Positions 46,171 to 54,139 of a stretch of 64,000 nt of DNA are shown one piece after another. The stretch is from Planctomycetota bacterium (GTDB lineage: Bacteria > Planctomycetota > Brocadiia > SM23-32 > JAKLEA01): NCBI GenBank assembly GCA_022711755.1, contig JAKLEA010000019.1, positions 1-64,000 on the forward strand. The letters run 5' to 3'. Positions within the stretch are counted from its first letter, which is position 1; each line of letters starts with the position of its first letter. Under the pieces are notes generated by a model that saw only the letters and a list, made by a program, of their open reading frames with translations, was not told the DNA's origin and made no database searches. The position numbers and the translations under genes are program-made.

Positions 46171-46203
46171 GCTGTTCTCCTCGTATTGAATCGGACGCCG
46201 TAA

Positions 46204-47421
46204 TCAGGCCTTCAGGCCGGTCGTAGCAATGCCCTGGATGAAGGTCTTCTGCGTGAAGAAGAATAGAACGATGACCGGCAGGATGACTATTGTTGCCCCG
46301 GCCATCAGCAGGTGCCATTCCGTGCCGCCGTGCTGGCTTTCGAAGTTCTGCAGCCCAAGCGCCAGCGTGAAAGCCCTCTCGTCGTTCAGGTAGATCAGCG
46401 GACCGAGGAAATCATTCCAGCACCACAGGAACTCGAACAGCGCGACAACGGCCAGCGCCGGGCGCGACAGTGGCAGGATGATGCGCATGAATATGCCGAA
46501 CTCGGAGCATCCGTCAATCCGCGCCGCGTCGGAAAGCTCTCCCGGTATTGTGAAAAAGAACTGCCTCAGCAGGAAGATGAAGAAAACGTTGCCGAACCAC
46601 GCCGGGATGAAGAGGGGGAGAAGCGTGCCGACCATGCCCAGCTTGCGGAAGATGATGAACAGCGGGACCATCGTCACCGGGAACGGGATCATCATCGTGC
46701 AGAGCAGGATGAAAAAGAGGGTATCGCGCCCATTCCACCTGATGCGTGAGAACCCGTAAGCCGCGCAGGCGCTGGAGGCGACCACCCCGACCACGCTGAA
46801 GAAGCAGACGATAAGCGTGTTGCCCAGACATCTCAGCATCGGCACGGACAGCAATCGCCGCAGCTTGTCCTTGAACCCGGCGTCGGGGGGAAGTGGATCG
46901 GGAACCGCCTGGTTCAGGTTCACGGCTTCACGATAGTTCGATAACATTAAATGCGGCGAGGCCTTCACTTCATCAAGCGGAACGCAATCCCATTCCGGCG
47001 CGTGTTCCCGCGTCAGGCCGGGGATGAACTCGACGACGTAGCACCACAGCCTGCCCTCCGACGCGGGGACTTCCTTCAGAATTTCCACGCGTATCCGGCG
47101 GAACCCCTCGCGCGTCTGCATCCCCACCCGCCCGTCGCTTATGCCGTCCGCCGCGACCAGCATGCGCTTCCCTTCGACCGGAGCCTCGACGCAGCGGACT
47201 ATCGCGCACGGCTCAGCGACAAGATGGTCCTTTATCACGACGGTCTCGCGCCCGTTCAGAACGGCGGTAAATTGTTTTGGAATCCAGACCGGCGGGTGGA
47301 CCATCGTCTGTTCCCGCGGCTTCACGGACGTGCTGACCATCCAGAAAAACGGGAACATGAACACAACGCTGATTATGAGCAGCGTCATGTGAATCGCCGG
47401 TTTGTGCTCGTTCTTTCTCAA
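46204..47421 (-). CDS. sugar ABC transporter permease (MalG/CUT1 type) with ~105-residue insertion
   Basis: 405 residues, against about 280 for the family. TM1 is at ~12-32. Residues ~53-158 are an extra, largely beta and charged segment placed between the PVWIPKQFT strip and the SNYREAV segment that normally follow each other, so it should lie outside the membrane. From residue 195 the MalG core is normal: five more hydrophobic segments and the EAA loop ELSDAARIDGCSEFGIFMRI. The start is TTG 47421 (ATG 47388 would remove the positive N-terminus). It is 15 bases after the partner permease. No ATPase is encoded nearby, so a shared ATPase (MsmX/MalK type) is presumably supplied from elsewhere. 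Confidence 0.85.
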   Translation of the reverse strand: MRKNEHKPAIHMTLLIISVVFMFPFFWMVSTSVKPREQTMVHPPVWIPKQFTAVLNGRETVVIKDHLVAEPCAIVRCVEAPVEGKRMLVAADGISDGRVGMQTREGFRRIRVEILKEVPASEGRLWCYVVEFIPGLTREHAPEWDCVPLDEVKASPHLMLSNYREAVNLNQAVPDPLPPDAGFKDKLRRLLSVPMLRCLGNTLIVCFFSVVGVVASSACAAYGFSRIRWNGRDTLFFILLCTMMIPFPVTMVPLFIIFRKLGMVGTLLPLFIPAWFGNVFFIFLLRQFFFTIPGELSDAARIDGCSEFGIFMRIILPLSRPALAVVALFEFLWCWNDFLGPLIYLNDERAFTLALGLQNFESQHGGTEWHLLMAGATIVILPVIVLFFFTQKTFIQGIATTGLKA

Positions 47422-47436
47422 GAATCTCGTCCGCCG

Positions 47437-48324
47437 TCAGCCGGTGGCATAGTAGACCAGTTTCCGCGTCGAGCGCATGGCGAGCAGCGTCAGCGCTACG
47501 ATTATGATGAACAGCGCCCACGCCATTGCGCAGGCGTAGCCCATGCGAAGATCCCGGAAGGCCGTGGTGTAGATGTACATCGCGTAGAAGTTCGTCGAAC
47601 GCAGCGGCCCGCCCTGCGTCATCACGTAGGCCTGGGTGAAGACCTGGAGGCTGCCGATGATGCCCATGATGAAATTGAAGTAAATTACCGGGGAAATCAT
47701 GGGCAGGGTCACATGCCGGATGCGGCTGAGCCACGACGCGCCGTCAATCTCCGCCGCCTCGTGCAGCGACACAGGCACGTCCTGAAGCGCCGCCAGGTAG
47801 ATGACGACGGCGTGGCCTATGCCCCAGAAGCTCATGATGATCAGCGCCGGCTTGCTCCAGTTCGGATCGGTCAGCCAGCCCGGGGGATCGCGCATGACGT
47901 AGCTCAGGAAATGATTCAAGACGCCGTGTTCGCCGTTGAAAATCCATTTCCAGAGGATGGAGTTGGCCACCAGCGGGACCAGCGACGGCAGAAAGAAGAC
48001 CGTCCGGTAGACGGCCAGCCCGCGTATTTTCGCGTTCAGCAGCATCGCCGTGACAAGGCTCATGAACAGGCCGACCGGCACGGCGAACCCGGCGTAGAAA
48101 AGCGTATTGCGGAGCGCCTGCCAGAAGACCTCGTCGCGAACCATTTCCCGATAATTTTCCGGGCCTATGAAGATGGCGGGCTGGAGGACGGAATAGCTGC
48201 AGAAGCTGTAATAGATCGAGGCCAGCGTGGGATAAAGCGCGAAGGCGAGGAATCCGGCCATGGCCGGCGATACGAACGTCAGGCCCAGCAGTAGTCGTTT
48301 TCGGTTTGAGTTCAGAATCGCCAT
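47437..48324 (-). CDS. sugar ABC transporter permease (MalF/UgpA type)
   Basis: 295 residues with six membrane segments. The conserved cytoplasmic loop is LHEAAEIDGASWLSRIRHVTLP, the EAA motif that docks on the ATPase. NSILWKWIFNGEHGVLNHFL is the usual periplasmic strip. ATG 48324 overlaps the end of the binding-protein gene by 13 bases. It forms the channel together with the MalG-type protein downstream. Confidence 0.9.
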   Translation of the reverse strand: MAILNSNRKRLLLGLTFVSPAMAGFLAFALYPTLASIYYSFCSYSVLQPAIFIGPENYREMVRDEVFWQALRNTLFYAGFAVPVGLFMSLVTAMLLNAKIRGLAVYRTVFFLPSLVPLVANSILWKWIFNGEHGVLNHFLSYVMRDPPGWLTDPNWSKPALIIMSFWGIGHAVVIYLAALQDVPVSLHEAAEIDGASWLSRIRHVTLPMISPVIYFNFIMGIIGSLQVFTQAYVMTQGGPLRSTNFYAMYIYTTAFRDLRMGYACAMAWALFIIIVALTLLAMRSTRKLVYYATG

Positions 48325-50033
48325 GGCTCGATCGTGCCGGTGGCGCCGCGTTTAGGGGAGATGGGGAACATGGCCGAATTCCTGGATTCGCGGAAGCTCT
48401 TCTCCCGCATCTCCCGGTCGAGCGCGTCCTGCGCCCGTATGTTGGCGACGGTCAGGAAGACCTGCGCGGACATGCGGAAGTAACATTCCTCCCCGTCGCA
48501 CAGGAGTTTCAGCGCGCCTGCGAAATCGAGTTTCTCCTTCGCCGCTTCTGATTGCATGGCGGCCTTCAACCGGGCGACTTCCGCCTCATGCGGCGCGGCT
48601 TTTCCAAGTTCCTTCAACTCACGCAGTCTGGATTCAATATCCGCCGGAATCTCCGACGCTGCGAACAAAGCGCGGGCGCGCGCAAAAAGCGCGGCTTTTC
48701 TCGACGTATCCGCCGACTTTTCATCCGCCTCCAGCATTTCCCTTAGAACGGACTCGCGCTCCCGGATTTTCGGCATGCGGCAAAGCTCTGTCGTCTGCTC
48801 GCGCGCGTGCATGAATTCCCGCTCAACCTCGAACCAGCATCCCAGCTTGGGGATCCCCAGGATATTGGGGCTTGCGCTCAGTTTCGTGAAGACATGCAGG
48901 TAGGGATGCGGGTGCTTGTTGATGAAATCTTCGCTCGCTTCCGCCAGCGGTGAGTTCTTCTTCTGCCCGCCGCAGAGAAGCTCCATGTTCTCGCGCCGTT
49001 GCAGGAAGCGGATGAACTCGAACGCCTCCTTCGGGTGCGGGGAGCCTTTCGGAATGGCAATGATGTCCAGGTCGGCCACCGTCAGGTCCCTGATCTCCGG
49101 CGTGTAATACGGGAACGGCGCTGCGCCCCATTCCATGCCGGGCGCAAACTTATCAATGAAGTTGCTCATCCAGACGCCCTGGAAGACGACGGCGACGCGC
49201 CCGGCGATGAATGGGTTGTCCGGACTGTTGAACCGCCCGCAGCCGCTCAGGAAGTTCGTAACCTCGACCGTGTCGAATTGGCGATAGAAACTCAATACCC
49301 ACATGAGCGAATCGAGGTTGCCCGCGCAGTCAAGATTCAGCCTTGACTTCCCATCCCAGAGATTGCCCCCGAACCAGTATCCCCACGACCAGCCTGTCCA
49401 CTCCGATACGTCCCCGCCGCCGGTCATGAAACCGAGCTGGACGAGTCTGCCCTTCTCGTCGCGGCGGACCAGTCGCCTGTTGTGCTCCGCGAGTTCGTCG
49501 AAGTTGACCGGCGGGCGCTCCGGATCAAGCCCGGCCTCCCGGAACAGCGCCTTGTTCCAGTGCATGGCGTATAACGCCGGCGTGGTCGGCAAGCCCCAGA
49601 GTTTGCCGTCGAAGGTGCAGAGATCGTAGTAAATGTCGTGGTAGTTTTCGCGCTTGATCTCGGTCCCGGCGACGAACGGATCAAGCTGCGTCAGCGCGCC
49701 TTTGCCGGCGTAGGAGTAGAGCATCTGGCCGTACATCATGCTCACGTCCGGCGGGCATCCCCCCGCGATGGCCAGCAGGAGCTTCTCCGTCATATCGCTG
49801 ACGGTAACCATGCGAACCTTGATGCCGTCCTGGGATTGGTTGAATTTGTCCACGACGGCAATCAGGGCGTCGCGCTCGAATCCGGTCCACGATTCCCAGT
49901 AGGTGAGTTCTACGGGACCGCCGGCCTGCTCCCGCTTCCCGCAGCCATATAAGTGGAACACGGCCAGCAACGCCCCTGCCGCCATTACGGCCGTCACGGC
50001 TGGCGTTGTCCTGGCGGCGTGGATGCGCGTCAT
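48312..50033 (-). CDS. sugar-binding lipoprotein (SBP family 1) with long helical C-terminal extension
   Basis: 573 residues. The lipoprotein signal ends in LYGC (C31). Residues ~40-400 are a family-1 extracellular solute-binding domain (VELTYWESWTGFERDAL, PPDVSMMYGQMLYSYAGKGAL, GLPTTPALYAMHWNKALF, AGRVAVVFQGVWM). The last ~150 residues, beyond LGCWFEVEREFMHA, are charged and helical with heptad-like spacing (EEM, RLRELKELG, EVARLKAAMQ) and not part of the standard fold. They may form a coiled coil that fits the enlarged permease. It lies one base downstream of the nitrilase gene. Ligand unknown, probably a sugar or oligosaccharide. Confidence 0.85.
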   Translation of the reverse strand: MTRIHAARTTPAVTAVMAAGALLAVFHLYGCGKREQAGGPVELTYWESWTGFERDALIAVVDKFNQSQDGIKVRMVTVSDMTEKLLLAIAGGCPPDVSMMYGQMLYSYAGKGALTQLDPFVAGTEIKRENYHDIYYDLCTFDGKLWGLPTTPALYAMHWNKALFREAGLDPERPPVNFDELAEHNRRLVRRDEKGRLVQLGFMTGGGDVSEWTGWSWGYWFGGNLWDGKSRLNLDCAGNLDSLMWVLSFYRQFDTVEVTNFLSGCGRFNSPDNPFIAGRVAVVFQGVWMSNFIDKFAPGMEWGAAPFPYYTPEIRDLTVADLDIIAIPKGSPHPKEAFEFIRFLQRRENMELLCGGQKKNSPLAEASEDFINKHPHPYLHVFTKLSASPNILGIPKLGCWFEVEREFMHAREQTTELCRMPKIRERESVLREMLEADEKSADTSRKAALFARARALFAASEIPADIESRLRELKELGKAAPHEAEVARLKAAMQSEAAKEKLDFAGALKLLCDGEECYFRMSAQVFLTVANIRAQDALDREMREKSFRESRNSAMFPISPKRGATGTIEPWRF

Positions 50034-50034
50034 G

Positions 50035-50952
50035 CTATTTCCGTTTCAACGCTCTCTTGCGGACTCCCAGCGCGCGGTCCAGGTAGACCCGCAGCGGCTC
50101 AAGCCCGCACTCCCTGATTACATCATCAACGTGCAACCCCGGTTTCGTCGTGCTGAGAATAAAATATGCCTCCGGGCGCAGCGTCTGGATCAGGACGGCG
50201 CCGCCGTACTTCTCCTTCAACCTGTCCCATAACAGGTGGTTGCTGTCAATGTGCAATAGGCGCTTGTCCAGATTCATGTCGCAACTGACTGTTGGGTTGT
50301 ATTCGCAGCTTTGCGCCCGGATGCGCCCGTCAATGTCAATGATATGATTCATCGGCGTGCCGGTGGCGGTGACGATCCTGAGGCCGTAGACCATCGCCCA
50401 GACTTCCAGCAACCGTCCACCTTCGTACATCGAAGGCCAGAAAATGATTTCCGTTCCCTTGCGGGCATATTCTTCCGGGATGTTCAGAAAGTTCGCGTCG
50501 TAGCAGATCGCCGCGCCAGCCATGCCGAAATCGCATTTGATCGGCTCTATCTCCGTCCCCGGGCTGACGCCGCAATTCATCTCCCAGATTGTGGGAACGT
50601 ATTTGTGATATATCCCCGCGACTTCGCCCTTCCTGTCAAGGAAGACGGCGCTGTTGTAGAGGCGGCGTCCGTCGCGATGGAGAAGCGGGCAGATGATATA
50701 GCAGTTGTAACGACGGGCGCGTTCGGCGAAGACGTCCGTCAGCGGGCCGGGGACGGTCTGCGAGTATTCCCTGTAGACCTTCGGATCGTCCCCCGGCGGC
50801 CAGTTTGCGAAGCCTTCAGGCAGACATATTGCGTCAGGGCAATCCCTGGCGGCGCGGTCAACGCGCTCAAGCGCCCGGCTCACCTTCTCATCGTACGTTG
50901 ACGGCGCCGGCCAACCCTGCAGGTGTACGGCGGCTGCGCGAACGCGGCGCAT
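50035..50952 (-). CDS. carbon-nitrogen hydrolase (nitrilase superfamily)
   Basis: 305 residues with the complete catalytic triad: E46 in CLPEG, K117 in YHKYVP and C150 in AICYDANF. This is the family that hydrolyses amides or nitriles through a Cys thioester. No signal peptide, so cytoplasmic. The ATG has GGAGG nine bases upstream. The stop is one base from the binding-protein start, which places it at the head of the sugar-transport operon and suggests that the imported compound carries an amide (for example an N-acyl or carbamoyl group). That link is inference; the enzyme could also be a general amidase. Confidence 0.85.
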   Translation of the reverse strand: MRRVRAAAVHLQGWPAPSTYDEKVSRALERVDRAARDCPDAICLPEGFANWPPGDDPKVYREYSQTVPGPLTDVFAERARRYNCYIICPLLHRDGRRLYNSAVFLDRKGEVAGIYHKYVPTIWEMNCGVSPGTEIEPIKCDFGMAGAAICYDANFLNIPEEYARKGTEIIFWPSMYEGGRLLEVWAMVYGLRIVTATGTPMNHIIDIDGRIRAQSCEYNPTVSCDMNLDKRLLHIDSNHLLWDRLKEKYGGAVLIQTLRPEAYFILSTTKPGLHVDDVIRECGLEPLRVYLDRALGVRKRALKRK

Positions 50953-51016
50953 GGCGTTCCCTCCGTTGCGCGTTCGATCCGCCCGGTTGCCCCGGCGTCT
51001 TGCGCTGCCGTCGGGT

Positions 51017-51526
51017 TTATAGCGCGAATCGGATTATGACGAATGCGGCGATGGCGGCCAGGACGACACCGCCGGCCACATACGGGACGATGCCCAGCGA
51101 CTTCTTCTTTTCAACCTGCTTTACGCGTGGATCCCACCCGCAATTGGTGCAGTTGACGCGCCCGATCGCGATCGGACGTCCGCACTTCGGGCAACGCCCG
51201 GGCAATTCCTTGCCGGCGCCGTCGTCAAGCTCCGGAATCTCGGACGGGTCAATCTTGCCGTCGGAGACTATCTCGCCCGACTTGGCGGATATTCCCGCGC
51301 CTGCGCCGTCCATCTGCCCGGCCTTGAACTTGGACTTGGTCGGCGCGTCCTTTGCCGCTGCAAGCTGCTGCTCGACGCGCCCGGCGGCGGGCTTGGTGGC
51401 TTGAGTTCCTGAGGGCAGATGAATGACGCCCTTCTTGCACTTCGGGCAGGCGATCTTCTTGCCTGCCATCTCGTCCTTCACGGAAACCTTCGTCTTACAC
51501 TGCGGACAATTGGAAACGATTGCCAT
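51017..51526 (-). CDS. double zinc-ribbon membrane protein
   Basis: 169 residues from ATG 51526; the open frame extends to 51634 but the promoter at 51603-51631 lies inside that part. The first zinc ribbon uses NCPQC at ~7-10 with ACPKC near 26-29. A linker rich in Ala, Lys and Asp follows, then a second ribbon with RCPKCGRPI and NCTNCGW. One C-terminal membrane segment (GIVPYVAGGVVLAAIAAFVII) anchors it. Proteins of this shape are common and unassigned in PVC bacteria; the ribbons may bind RNA or protein. The nitrilase gene follows 64 bases later without a terminator, so co-transcription is possible. Confidence 0.65.
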   Translation of the reverse strand: MAIVSNCPQCKTKVSVKDEMAGKKIACPKCKKGVIHLPSGTQATKPAAGRVEQQLAAAKDAPTKSKFKAGQMDGAGAGISAKSGEIVSDGKIDPSEIPELDDGAGKELPGRCPKCGRPIAIGRVNCTNCGWDPRVKQVEKKKSLGIVPYVAGGVVLAAIAAFVIIRFAL

Positions 51527-51847
51527 GTTGTTTTCCCAATGGCGCCGAATCCCCCTGTTCCGGCCCGGATGACTCAATGATGACACAAACGAGAGCATGT
51601 CTATTTTCCTCGGAATCGCCCCCAAAGTCAACACCGGAAATTTGACACCCTACAGGTCATCGCCTCCCTCATCTCTGATGACGACTCCTGGAACAACTTC
51701 TGGAAACGCTGCCCCCTCGCTCTCGCTGCGTAGCAGATTACATGCACCCAAATTTGACACGAACCACGATGTGCATGTCCAGCAATTGGAACGTATGATA
51801 GAATCAACGATTGCATACTCATAAGGCCATGACAGGGAGATGGGAAA
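51527..51847. other. 321-base divergent intergenic region before rtcB
   Basis: It contains a minus-strand promoter (51603-51631) for the zinc-ribbon gene and two copies of AAATTTGACAC on the plus strand (51638-51648 and 51750-51760, 112 bases apart). Short minus-strand frames across it have no family character and no ribosome site. A GATAGAAT sequence at 51797-51804 could be an rtcB -10 box, but its -35 (TGTCCA) is poor. Confidence 0.5.
51603..51631 (-). promoter_or_regulatory. putative promoter for the zinc-ribbon protein
   Basis: Minus strand TTGACT (51631-51626), 17-base spacer, GAAAAT (51608-51603). The start near 51596 gives a leader of about 70 bases to ATG 51526. Confidence 0.5.
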
Positions 51848-53302
51848 ATGAGCGCCACACCCGAGTTGGTTCGTGTTGAAGATTATCTCTGGGAGATTCC
51901 CCAAAGCGGCGGGATGCGTGTTCCCGCAAGGCTATACGCGCGGGAGGACATGCTTGACTGCGTCCGCCGCGATAACTCCCTTGAGCAGGTGGCCAACGTG
52001 GCGTGGCTGCCGGGCATTGTGAAATACTCCTTCGCGATGCCCGACATCCATCAGGGATACGGCTTCACCATCGGGGGAGTCGCCGCCACAGACCCCGCCG
52101 GCGACGGCGTAATCTCGCCGGGAGGCATCGGTTATGACATCAACTGCGGCGTTCGGATGCTCTCGACCGATCTGCCATTGAGCGATGTCCGCGCGCGTCG
52201 CAAGGAACTCCTTGACGCGCTTTTCCGCGACATTCCCTGCGGGGTGGGATCATGCAAGGCGATTGAGAAACTTTCGCGCAAGGAGCTTGCCCGCGTCTGC
52301 CGGGAGGGCGCGGCATGGGCGGTCGGTCGCGATTTCGGAACTGCCGAGGACCTGGACTGCACCGAGGAGAACGGTTGTATGGCCGGGGCGGAGCCGGAAG
52401 CCGTCGGGGAACGGGCGTTCGAGCGCGGCGCGGGTCAGATGGGCACGCTCGGAAGCGGGAATCATTTCCTGGAGATTGACGTCGTAGAGGAGATTTTCGA
52501 TCCGACCGTCGCCGAGGCGTTCGGAGTCCGCAAGGACGGCGTCATCATCCAGATTCATTGCGGCTCGCGCGGATTCGGGCATCAGATATGCGACGATTTC
52601 GTCAAAAACATCATGCGCAAGGCAGTAAGGAAATACGGGATACAGGTTCCCGATCCGGAGCTTTGCTGCGCGCCGGTCAATTCCGAGGAGGGGCGGCAAT
52701 ACTTCGCCGCGATGGCAGGGGCGGCCAATTACGCGTGGGCCAATCGCCAGACGATCATGCACCTGACGTGCAGGGCGTTGTCATCCGTCTTCGGAGGTTC
52801 GCGGGAGAGCCTGGGCATTCGGCTGATATACGACGTCTGCCACAACATTGCCAAGTTCGAGAACCACGATGTTGACGGGCGCGTGAAAAGGCTTTGCGTG
52901 CATCGCAAGGGCGCGACGCGCGCCTTCCCGGCGGGGCGTCCTGAGGTTCCGGCGCGGTATCGCGGGGTGGGTCAGCCCGTGCTGATTCCCGGCAACATGG
53001 GAACCGCGAGCTATCTGCTGGTCGGGATGCCGCAGGCCATGAAGGAGACCTTCGGAAGCTCATGCCACGGGGCGGGGCGCGTCATGAGCCGGCACGCCGC
53101 AATCAACCAGACACGCGGCAGGCGCATTGACAGGGAGATGGAAAAGCTGGGGATACTTGTCAGGGCCGAAGGAAGGCAGACGCTGGCCGAGGAAATGCCG
53201 TCCGCGTACAAGGACGTGGATACTGTGGTGGATGTCGTGGATCGGGCCGGAATAAGCCGCAAGGTCGCCCGCCTGCGCCCGATTGCGGTGATGAAGGGCT
53301 GA
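51848..53302 (+). CDS. rtcB: RtcB family RNA ligase
   Basis: 484 residues, GTP/Mn-dependent 3'-phosphate RNA ligase. Metal ligands and the nucleotide site are intact: GYDINCGVR (D97, C100), GSGNHFLEI (H205), HCGSRGFGHQ (H237), H332 in VCHNIAKFENHD and the guanylylated histidine H407 in SSCHGAGR. It joins 2',3'-cyclic phosphate or 3'-phosphate ends to 5'-OH ends in RNA repair or tRNA splicing. Good ribosome site (GGGAGATGGG) before ATG 51848. Neither RtcA, archease nor the RtcR regulator is present in the window. The stop is one base from the convergent rhomboid gene, with no terminator in between. Confidence 0.95.
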   Translation: MSATPELVRVEDYLWEIPQSGGMRVPARLYAREDMLDCVRRDNSLEQVANVAWLPGIVKYSFAMPDIHQGYGFTIGGVAATDPAGDGVISPGGIGYDINCGVRMLSTDLPLSDVRARRKELLDALFRDIPCGVGSCKAIEKLSRKELARVCREGAAWAVGRDFGTAEDLDCTEENGCMAGAEPEAVGERAFERGAGQMGTLGSGNHFLEIDVVEEIFDPTVAEAFGVRKDGVIIQIHCGSRGFGHQICDDFVKNIMRKAVRKYGIQVPDPELCCAPVNSEEGRQYFAAMAGAANYAWANRQTIMHLTCRALSSVFGGSRESLGIRLIYDVCHNIAKFENHDVDGRVKRLCVHRKGATRAFPAGRPEVPARYRGVGQPVLIPGNMGTASYLLVGMPQAMKETFGSSCHGAGRVMSRHAAINQTRGRRIDREMEKLGILVRAEGRQTLAEEMPSAYKDVDTVVDVVDRAGISRKVARLRPIAVMKG

Positions 53303-53303
53303 G

Positions 53304-54122
53304 TCAGTTCTTCCGCTTCTGCTTGCTTGCCTTGATAAGAATCCTGCGCTCGCGCCGCGAAAGGGATTTCATGCCCTCTCTGCCGACCTTCAGGAGGATT
53401 TCGTCAAGTTCCGAGTCGCTGACCCTCTGATTCGCCTGAAACATGGAGCGAAGCTTTTCCAGAGGCATTTCCCAGAATCTGCTGAGCGACCTTCCGCGAC
53501 AATAGCAAAGCTTCCAGTATCCGTATCCGAACGCCGCGCCGCCCAGATGCGCAAGGACGGCGGTCCCCGACCGTTGACCGCTGAGCGCCACGTAAAGATC
53601 CATAAATATGCAGATGATGACCATCGTGCGTAGCTTCATCGGAATCACGAAGCTGAAGAAAACGGTCAACGACGGAGCGATCATCGCGCAGACGACCATA
53701 ACCCCCAGCAACCCGCCCGAACACCCCAGCGTTATAAGGTCCGGTTGTCCCGTAAAGACGCTTGCGGCAGCCTGGACAAGCCCCCCGAAAATCCCCGCTC
53801 CGAAGAACAGTTCAAGATAACTGCGCCGTCCGATGGAACCTTCAACAAGCGAACCGAACCACCAGAGCATCAGCAAGTTGAATATCAGGTGCAGGAGTCC
53901 CGCATGAAGGAACATGTAGGTGACAGGCTGCCAGACCGCGCCCCTGGACAGGCGGGACGCGCTCAGGGCGAGCGCGTCGGTCACCGGAAGGCCGAACGTA
54001 TTCTCGAGCAGAAGCGCGGCAAGGGCGGACGCCATCATGGCGATGATCAGCCACTTTGTCGCATATTCCGCCGAGGGCGGTTCGGGCCGGTATCCTTCAT
54101 TTCGCCACGGACGCATATGCAA
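53304..54122 (-). CDS. rhomboid family intramembrane serine protease
   Basis: 272 residues with six to seven membrane segments. The catalytic serine S135 is in LGCSGGLLG (GxSG) and the partner H192 in AHLGGAAFGYGYW. The loop-1 signature FLHAGLLHLIFNLLML (H73, H78, N82) is complete, so it should be active. The cytoplasmic C-terminus (residues ~205-272) is basic and helical. It cleaves membrane proteins within the bilayer; the substrate is unknown. It follows the M16-like gene by 17 bases and is probably in the same transcript as the export-related genes upstream. Confidence 0.9.
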   Translation of the reverse strand: MHMRPWRNEGYRPEPPSAEYATKWLIIAMMASALAALLLENTFGLPVTDALALSASRLSRGAVWQPVTYMFLHAGLLHLIFNLLMLWWFGSLVEGSIGRRSYLELFFGAGIFGGLVQAAASVFTGQPDLITLGCSGGLLGVMVVCAMIAPSLTVFFSFVIPMKLRTMVIICIFMDLYVALSGQRSGTAVLAHLGGAAFGYGYWKLCYCRGRSLSRFWEMPLEKLRSMFQANQRVSDSELDEILLKVGREGMKSLSRRERRILIKASKQKRKN

Positions 54123-54139
54123 CTTTCTTCAGGGCAAAA

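Noticed and set aside
46951..48294. 447-residue plus-strand frame opposite the sugar permeases
   Set aside because: Histidine/arginine-rich shadow; both permeases on the other strand have full family signatures.
51650..51904. Small minus-strand frame before rtcB (84 residues, Cys/Trp-rich)
   Set aside because: It overlaps the rtcB start and ribosome site, and there is no Shine-Dalgarno or family character of its own.
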